Assembly (NCBI GenBank): GCA_965279355.1 | Contig: OZ257155.1 | Location: 2,604,001 to 2,668,000, forward strand | Direction of reading: 5' to 3' | Origin: G965279355 sp965279355 | GTDB taxonomy: Bacteria > Pseudomonadota > Alphaproteobacteria > CACIAM-22H2 | Length of the DNA stretch: 64,000 nucleotides | In this document: piece after piece, positions 59,016-64,000 of the stretch | Layout: the number at the start of each line of letters is the position of its first letter | Position numbering within the stretch: position 1 is the stretch's first letter | The notes under the pieces: generated by a model | Database searches by the model: none | Told to the model about the DNA's origin: nothing | What the model saw: the letters and a program-made list of their open reading frames with translations, nothing else | Program-made: the position numbers and the translations under genes

Positions 59016-59942
59016 TCAGGCGGCGGGATTTCCGGTCAACCGGCGCGTGGCGCGCAGCAGCGCATCCAGACTGTCATCGACCGCGCGGCTCGACGTGTCG
59101 ATCGTCGCCTCCGCCTTGCCGTACAGGGCGCGGCGGTTGTCGAGGATGCGCTTGAGATCGGCCATCGCCTCACGGCTCGCCTGCATCGGGCGGAGATCGC
59201 CCTGCGCCATGACGCGCCGCATATGCTCGGCCGGACTCGCGGAGACCCATACCGTATGACAGGAACGCAGCAGCAGCTCGAAGGTTGCGGCTTCGGAGAC
59301 CAGGGAACCGCCGGTGGTAATCACCGCGCGCTCATGCGCGGCAATGACCCGCTCCAGCGCGCGTTTCTCGTAACGACGATAAGCGGCCTGGCCATAGAGG
59401 GAGAAAATCTCGCTGAGGCTGGTCCCGGATTCCTCGGCAATCGCCTGATCCAGCTCGATAAAAGGCACCCGCAGCTTGTCCGCCAGCAGGCGTCCCAGCG
59501 TTGATTTGCCGGCCCCGCGCAGGCCGATGAGGGCGATGCGGCCGGCCTTGGCCGTCCGTGCGTTGCGCCCGGCCGCCTCGCCCAGCACACGATAGGCTTC
59601 GGTCAATTCGGCCGGCGACAGGCCTTCGAGAAGCTGATGCAGCAGCGCGTATTCGACCGGGCGTTCCGGCCCGTCATGCAGCATGTCGGCCAGCGGCAGG
59701 CTCATCGCCGCGGCGATGCGGCGCAGCAGCAGGATCGAGATATTGCCGCGTCCACTTTCGAGTTGCGCCAGATAGCGTTCGGAGACGTCGGAATCGCGCG
59801 CCAGGATCTTGCGGGTCATGCCGCGGCGGGCGCGGAACTGCCGCACGCGCTCGCCCAGCCCCGCGAGATAGGCGCGGTCGGTCAGGGGCTTGGGCGCCTC
59901 GACCTTGGGAGATGCTTTGCGTCTGGCGCCGCGGACGGCCAT
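59016..59942 (-). CDS. boxR: BoxR-type regulator: HTH fused to shikimate kinase-like domain
   Basis: A 308-residue repressor of the BoxR/BzdR family that responds to benzoyl-CoA. It has an Xre-type helix-turn-helix (about 28-90: ARRGMTRKILARDSDVSERY, LAQLESGRGNISILLLRRIA) and a C-terminal shikimate kinase-like domain (about 135-295) with the P-loop LIGLRGAGKSTLGRL, ELDQAIAEESG and YRRYEKRALERVI. The kinase fold is used as effector sensor, not as a kinase. It is divergent from benzoate-CoA ligase and upstream of boxC. Confidence 0.95.
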   Translation of the reverse strand: MAVRGARRKASPKVEAPKPLTDRAYLAGLGERVRQFRARRGMTRKILARDSDVSERYLAQLESGRGNISILLLRRIAAAMSLPLADMLHDGPERPVEYALLHQLLEGLSPAELTEAYRVLGEAAGRNARTAKAGRIALIGLRGAGKSTLGRLLADKLRVPFIELDQAIAEESGTSLSEIFSLYGQAAYRRYEKRALERVIAAHERAVITTGGSLVSEAATFELLLRSCHTVWVSASPAEHMRRVMAQGDLRPMQASREAMADLKRILDNRRALYGKAEATIDTSSRAVDDSLDALLRATRRLTGNPAA

Positions 59943-59995
59943 GCCGGAGGTCCCTCGCCGGGGATGAAATATAGTTCAGCATCTTATTGCGCGGC

Positions 59996-60040
59996 GGCCG
60001 GCCCTGCAATATCTTACCGGCCGGCCTGTGGACAGATGCA
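59996..60040. promoter_or_regulatory. Putative control region of benzoate-CoA ligase / boxR
   Basis: Two GGCCGGCC copies (59996-60003 and 60019-60026) flank CTGCAATATCTTAC, and a further TGCA occurs at 60037-60040. The TGCA tetramers match the motif in the boxC operator; this divergent space probably holds BoxR binding sites, though the match is much weaker than at 58991. Confidence 0.3.
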
Positions 60041-60121
60041 ACATCGTTCCACGCGCTTGAGGGCAGGTCGCCGCAGCCGAGAATGACGCGACCGCCGATG
60101 AACAGGAACGGGAGGACGGAC

Positions 60122-61825
60122 GTGGCCCGCGGAACATCGCGCGCAAACAGCAGAAAGAAAGTTTCGGATCGCCCGTTGAAATCGGCGCGTGGAAAAAAGG
60201 CGCGTCCGAAGAAGGCTGCGATCGGCTACTGCACCGTCGATCATGGCTGCTCGCCGCCGCGCGTCGAATTTCCGCGTCTCTACAATGCCGCCTGCGACCT
60301 GGTCGATCCCAATCTCAAGGCCGGGCGCGGCAAGAAGATTGCTTTCATCGACGACAAGGGTAGCTACACCTACGCCGCACTCGACAGGCACGTGAACCGC
60401 TGCGGCAACGCGCTGAAAGCGGCCGGGCTCGGCTTCGAGCAGCGCGCGATGCTGATCCTGCTCGACACGATCGACTTCCCCGGCGTGTTCCTCGGCGCCA
60501 TCAAGATCGGCGCGGTGCCGGTGCCGGTGAACACGATGCTCACCGCCGACGACTACGCTTTCATGCTGCGCGACAGCCGCGCGCGGGTGCTGGTCATCTC
60601 TGCCGCCCTCTATGAGAAGGTGAAGCCGGCGCTGAAGGATCAGCCGTGGCTGCAGCAAGTCATTGTCGCGGGCGGCAAGGTCGCCGGCACGAAATCGCTG
60701 GACCAGCTTGTCGCCAAGGCCTCGGACAAGCTCGATCCGGCACCCACCACCTGCGACGATCCCGCCTTCTGGCTCTATTCCTCCGGCTCCACCGGCACGC
60801 CCAAAGGGACCGTGCATCTGCACAGCAGTCTCGTCGCCACCGCCGAATATTATGCGCGGCCGACCCTGGGCCTGACCGAGAGCGATGTCGTCTACTCGGC
60901 GGCCAAGCTGTTCTTCGCCTACGGTCTCGGCAACGCGCTGACCTTCCCGATGCGCGCCGGAGCGACCGCCGTGCTGCTGGGCGAGCGGCCGACACCGGCA
61001 AGCGTCGCCGCCGTGCTCAAGAAACATCAGGCGACGATCTTCTACGGCGTGCCGACGCTCTACGCGGCGATGCTGGCCTCCGGCGACCTGCCGAAGAAGG
61101 GCACGCACAATCTGCGCGCCTGCGTCTCCGCCGGCGAGGCGCTGCCCGAGGATCTCGGCATGCGCTGGGCCTCGACGATGGGCGTCGACATTTATGACGG
61201 CATCGGCTCGACCGAGATGCTGCACATCTTCCTCAGCAACAGCCCGTCGGCGCTGCGCTACGGCACCACGGGCAAAGCCGTTCCCGGCTATCGCCTGAAG
61301 CTGGTCGATGAAGAGGGCCACCCGGTGAAGCCGGGCGAGATCGGCGAGCTGCTGGTCAGCGGACCGTCGAGTGCGGCCTTATACTGGAACAACCGCGCGC
61401 GCTCACGCACCACCTTCCAGGGCGAGTGGACGCGCACCGGCGACAAATACACCGAGAGCGAAGACGGCTTCTTCACCTATGCCGGCCGCACCGATGACAT
61501 GCTGAAGGTCGGCGGCATCTATGTTTCACCCTTTGAAGTCGAGGGCGCGCTGGTCACCCATCCCTCCGTCCTCGAAGTCGCCGTGATCGGCGCCGAGGAC
61601 GAGAACCGCCTGGTGAAGCCCAAGGCCTATGTCGTCCTCAAACCGGGGCATGACGCGGCAAACGGCTTGAGCGATACTCTGAAGGCCCATGTGCGGGAGC
61701 GGCTGGCGCCGTACAAATACCCGCGCTGGATCGAATTTGTTCCTGAGTTGCCGAAAACCGCGACCGGCAAGATTCAACGTTTCAGGCTGCGCCAGCGCGA
61801 AGCGCAGCAAACCCCAACGGCCTGA
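60122..61825 (+). CDS. Benzoate-CoA ligase
   Basis: Activates benzoate with ATP and CoA to benzoyl-CoA, the entry to the box pathway. The 567-residue protein carries the adenylate-forming motifs FWLYSSGSTGTPKGTVH, IYDGIGSTEMLHIF, TGDKYTESEDGFFTYAGRTD and PELPKTATGKIQRFRL with the catalytic lysine. Benzoate specificity is inferred from closeness to boxR/boxBC and family likeness. The start GTG 60122 has GGAGG at 6 nt; earlier ATGs at 60083 and 60098 are in frame. About 35 basic residues precede the core, which is unusual. Confidence 0.92.
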   Translation: MARGTSRANSRKKVSDRPLKSARGKKARPKKAAIGYCTVDHGCSPPRVEFPRLYNAACDLVDPNLKAGRGKKIAFIDDKGSYTYAALDRHVNRCGNALKAAGLGFEQRAMLILLDTIDFPGVFLGAIKIGAVPVPVNTMLTADDYAFMLRDSRARVLVISAALYEKVKPALKDQPWLQQVIVAGGKVAGTKSLDQLVAKASDKLDPAPTTCDDPAFWLYSSGSTGTPKGTVHLHSSLVATAEYYARPTLGLTESDVVYSAAKLFFAYGLGNALTFPMRAGATAVLLGERPTPASVAAVLKKHQATIFYGVPTLYAAMLASGDLPKKGTHNLRACVSAGEALPEDLGMRWASTMGVDIYDGIGSTEMLHIFLSNSPSALRYGTTGKAVPGYRLKLVDEEGHPVKPGEIGELLVSGPSSAALYWNNRARSRTTFQGEWTRTGDKYTESEDGFFTYAGRTDDMLKVGGIYVSPFEVEGALVTHPSVLEVAVIGAEDENRLVKPKAYVVLKPGHDAANGLSDTLKAHVRERLAPYKYPRWIEFVPELPKTATGKIQRFRLRQREAQQTPTA

Positions 61826-61853
61826 AGGCCGGACAACAGGAGAGGAGAACATC

Positions 61854-63065
61854 ATGGTGACGACGACCCGCAGTAAAATGGCCGTGCCGGTTTCACGCCG
61901 CACGCTTCTTGGCGGAGCCGCCGCGGTTGCCGCCGCGAGCGCCCTGCCCGCCCCGTTCGTGCTGGGCCAGGGGGCCCGCCTCAAGATCGGCCTGATGCTG
62001 CCCTATAGCGGCACCTTCGCTGCGCTCGGCAATAACATCACCGATGCCATCTCGCTCGCCATCAATGAAAAGGGCGGCAAGCTTGGCGGTCGCGAGGTCC
62101 AGTTCGTGCGCGTCGACGACGAAAGCGAGCCTTCGAAGGGTGCCGCGAATGCCAACAAGCTGATCGTCGGCGAGAAGGTCGACATCCTGGTCGGCACCGT
62201 GCATTCCGGCGTTGCCGCCGCGATGGTGCAGGTCGCCCGCGAAGAGAACACGACGCTGATCATCCCGAACGCAGGCGTGGGCGATGCGACCGGCAAGCTC
62301 TGCGCGCCGAACATCTTCCGCACCTCGTTCAGCAACTGGCAGCCCGGTTTCCCGATGGGCAAGGCCGCCGCCGAAATGGGCAAGAAGACCGCCGTCACCA
62401 TCACCTGGAAATACGCGGCCGGCGAAGAGTCGGTGCAGGGCTTCAAGGATGGCTTCATCGCCGGCGGCGGCCGAATCATGAAGGAAATCTGGATCCCGTT
62501 CCCCAATGACGAGTTCCAGGCACACCTGACCGAGATCGCCAGCCTCAACCCGGATTGCGTCTACACCTTCTACGCCGGCGGCGGCGCCGTGAAGTTCGTG
62601 AAGGACTATGCCGCGGCCGGCCTCAAGGACAAGGTGCCGCTCTATGGCCCCGGCTTCCTGACCGACGGCGTTCTGCGGGCGCAGGGCCCGGCTGCCGAAG
62701 GCCTGCTGACGACGCTGCATTATGTCGAAGACCTGCCGAACCCGCGCAATGTGAAGTTCAAGGAAGACTTCAAGAAGGCCACCACCCGCGATGTCGATGT
62801 CTATGCCGTGCAGGGTTACGACACCGGACAATTGCTGGTGCTCGGCCTCGACGCCGTGAAGGGCGACGCGGCGGCCAAGGGCAACATGTATGCCGCAATG
62901 AAGAGAGCGAAGATTTCGAGCCCGCGCGGCGACTGGACGTTCTCTGCGTCGCAGAACCCGGTGCAGGATTTCTATCTGCGCAAGGTCGTCAACGGCGAAA
63001 ACAAGTATCAGAGCATCGCCGCCAAGGCGCTCGCCGAGCCGACCCAGTCCTGCAAGATGACCTGA
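61854..63065 (+). CDS. ABC-type branched-chain/aromatic acid-binding protein
   Basis: A 403-residue periplasmic binding protein of the LivJ type: twin-arginine-like signal (SRRTLLGGAAAVAAASALPA), KIGLMLPYSGTFAALGNNIT, VDILVGTVHSGVAAAMVQVA and TWKYAAGEESVQGFKDGFIA. Members next to benzoate-CoA ligase genes bind benzoate or related acids. AGGAGAGGAG precedes the start. It is followed, after a repeat and 130 bp, by a LivH-type permease. Confidence 0.92.
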   Translation: MVTTTRSKMAVPVSRRTLLGGAAAVAAASALPAPFVLGQGARLKIGLMLPYSGTFAALGNNITDAISLAINEKGGKLGGREVQFVRVDDESEPSKGAANANKLIVGEKVDILVGTVHSGVAAAMVQVAREENTTLIIPNAGVGDATGKLCAPNIFRTSFSNWQPGFPMGKAAAEMGKKTAVTITWKYAAGEESVQGFKDGFIAGGGRIMKEIWIPFPNDEFQAHLTEIASLNPDCVYTFYAGGGAVKFVKDYAAAGLKDKVPLYGPGFLTDGVLRAQGPAAEGLLTTLHYVEDLPNPRNVKFKEDFKKATTRDVDVYAVQGYDTGQLLVLGLDAVKGDAAAKGNMYAAMKRAKISSPRGDWTFSASQNPVQDFYLRKVVNGENKYQSIAAKALAEPTQSCKMT

Positions 63066-63159
63066 GAAAATTCTCGCCAGAGAGACACAGAGGCGGATCG
63101 TACGTTGCTGCCTCTGTGTACTCTGCGGGACCCTTGCTCCTCTTCTGACTTCTTCTCCG

Positions 63160-63230
63160 TCACCCCGCGCTTGACGCGGGGTCCATCCAACACGTGGCAT
63201 CATGGACCCCGGATCAAGTCCGGGGTGACA
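63160..63230. repeat. Palindromic repeat family 1, copy 2
   Basis: A 71-bp element. The left arm is identical in its first 28 bp to that of the copy at 43293; the right arm is the close variant ATGGACCCCGGATCAAGT, typical of the alphaproteobacterial REP family. It lies in the gap between the binding protein and permease genes and could fold the transcript there. Confidence 0.88.
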
Positions 63231-63291
63231 GGAGAGAAGATTTGTCGCAAAAACCTGGCCCAGGCTGACGAAAGCTAAGGCCCCGCATCCG

Positions 63292-64000
63292 ATGGATTGG
63301 CTGTTTTTCCTCATCCAGGTTCTGAACGGAGTCCAGTACGGCCTCCTGCTGTTCCTGATCGCCAGCGGCCTGACGCTGGTGTTCGGCATCCTGCAGGTCA
63401 TCAACCTGGCGCACGGCTCGTTCTACATGGTCGGCGCCTATCTGGCGTTCTGGCTGACCTCCAGATTCGACAACCTCGCCGTCGCCATCCTGCTGGGGCT
63501 GCCGCTGGCTGTCGTGCTCGGCTATGCGGTCGAGCGGCTGATGATCCGCTATCTCTACGCCCGCGACCATCTGACGCAGGTGCTGCTCACCTATGGCCTC
63601 ATCCTCATCTTCAACGAGATGCAGAGCATCATCTTCGGCAACGACGTGCATGGCGTGGCCGTCCCCGCCATCTTCGCAGGGTCGATCCCCCTCACCGACA
63701 ACCTGTCCTATCCCGTCTACCGCATCGCCGTGTCGGCGGTCTGTATCGTGCTGGTCGGGGTGATGGCGCTGGTGATCCAGAAGACGCGGCTGGGCATGTA
63801 TATCCGCGCCGGCGCCGTGAACCGCGAGATGGTGCAGCTGCTCGGCATCGACACCAACCGCCTCAGCACCTTCGTCTTCGCCGCCGGCGCCGGCCTCGCG
63901 GCACTCGCCGGCATGATTTCGGCGCCGCTGTCGTCCATCTATCCCGGCATCGGCGAAGGCGTGCTCATCACCTGCTTTGTCATCGTAGTGATCGGCGGCA
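63292..64000 (+). CDS. Branched-chain-type ABC transporter permease LivH (cut by window edge)
   Basis: The first 236 codons of a LivH-type permease: MDWLFFLIQVLNGVQYGLLL, SGLTLVFGILQVINLAHGSF, GLILIFNEMQSIIFG and AGAGLAALAGMISAP, with about seven hydrophobic helices before the window ends. LivH proteins are about 290 residues, so roughly 50 are missing. It follows the binding protein gene in the same direction and should be followed by LivM/LivG/LivF genes beyond the edge, completing a benzoate-type uptake system. Confidence 0.94.
   Translation, partial: MDWLFFLIQVLNGVQYGLLLFLIASGLTLVFGILQVINLAHGSFYMVGAYLAFWLTSRFDNLAVAILLGLPLAVVLGYAVERLMIRYLYARDHLTQVLLTYGLILIFNEMQSIIFGNDVHGVAVPAIFAGSIPLTDNLSYPVYRIAVSAVCIVLVGVMALVIQKTRLGMYIRAGAVNREMVQLLGIDTNRLSTFVFAAGAGLAALAGMISAPLSSIYPGIGEGVLITCFVIVVIGG

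Noticed and set aside
1..64000. CRISPR array or prophage
   Set aside because: No regularly spaced short repeats, cas genes, phage structural genes or intact integrase were seen.

Overview
The window looks like chromosomal DNA of a GC-rich alphaproteobacterium, most likely of the Rhodospirillales type. The evidence is the fdxA-carD-S4-helicase block, the DUF2336 and TIGR02466 proteins, the paoABC and box genes, and alphaproteobacterial palindromic repeats. Gene density is normal. Most genes are housekeeping or metabolic, with several accessory and stress modules between them. There is no CRISPR array, rRNA operon, prophage or intact transposase.

Layout. 1-2.2 kb: a LysR gene cut by the left edge, a decayed MetE-like gene fused to the tail of a serine recombinase, and tRNA-Ser(GGA). 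2.4-8 kb: lepA, pgk, a double cold-shock-domain protein and rlmJ. 8.0-8.2 kb: a candidate three-hairpin small RNA, divergent from a hypothetical gene, with Fur-like palindromes between them. 8.7-13.1 kb: an EVE/VOC/YafY cluster with a repeated operator, a GST and two tandem MetE-like proteins. 13.3-17.2 kb: a glycosyltransferase, an orphan TAXI binding protein and small stress or envelope proteins (DUF6134, DUF3185, BON, glycine zipper). 17.5-28.9 kb: two copies of a structured leader, one ahead of DUF3309-sodB-ABC transporter and the other ahead of two OmpA-like genes and pgaABCD (poly-N-acetylglucosamine synthesis and export). 28.9-34 kb: tRNA-Arg(CCT), DUF2336, a PagL-like deacylase, proline iminopeptidase, and two tail-to-tail genes whose nuclease and phosphatase active sites look degraded. 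34.1-46.3 kb: carD, fdxA, terC, an S4 protein, a SUV3-like helicase, a TIGR02466 oxygenase, htpG, DUF1223 and acnA. 46.8-53.4 kb: a LysR-linked exported aldehyde oxidase (paoABC) and a dienelactone hydrolase. 53.5-64 kb: a Bug receptor, then aerobic benzoate degradation (boxB, boxC, boxR, benzoate-CoA ligase) followed by a branched-chain-type ABC uptake system that runs off the right edge.

How it fits together. The right end is a benzoate catabolic module: uptake (LivJ/LivH type), activation to benzoyl-CoA, epoxidation (BoxB), ring cleavage (BoxC) and repression (BoxR). The BoxA reductase is not in view. A 23-codon reading frame with an extreme Shine-Dalgarno sequence follows boxB before the operon terminator. 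The centre is an envelope and oxidative-stress island.

The most interesting undescribed signals are: (1) the duplicated structured leader at 17571 and 20647, with a compensatory base change; (2) the candidate small RNA at 8008-8119 with a palindrome inside its promoter; (3) the 23-residue peptide in the box operon; and (4) the adjacent pair of apparent pseudoenzymes. All functional statements come from reading the sequence and knowledge of the families; nothing was searched or folded by program.
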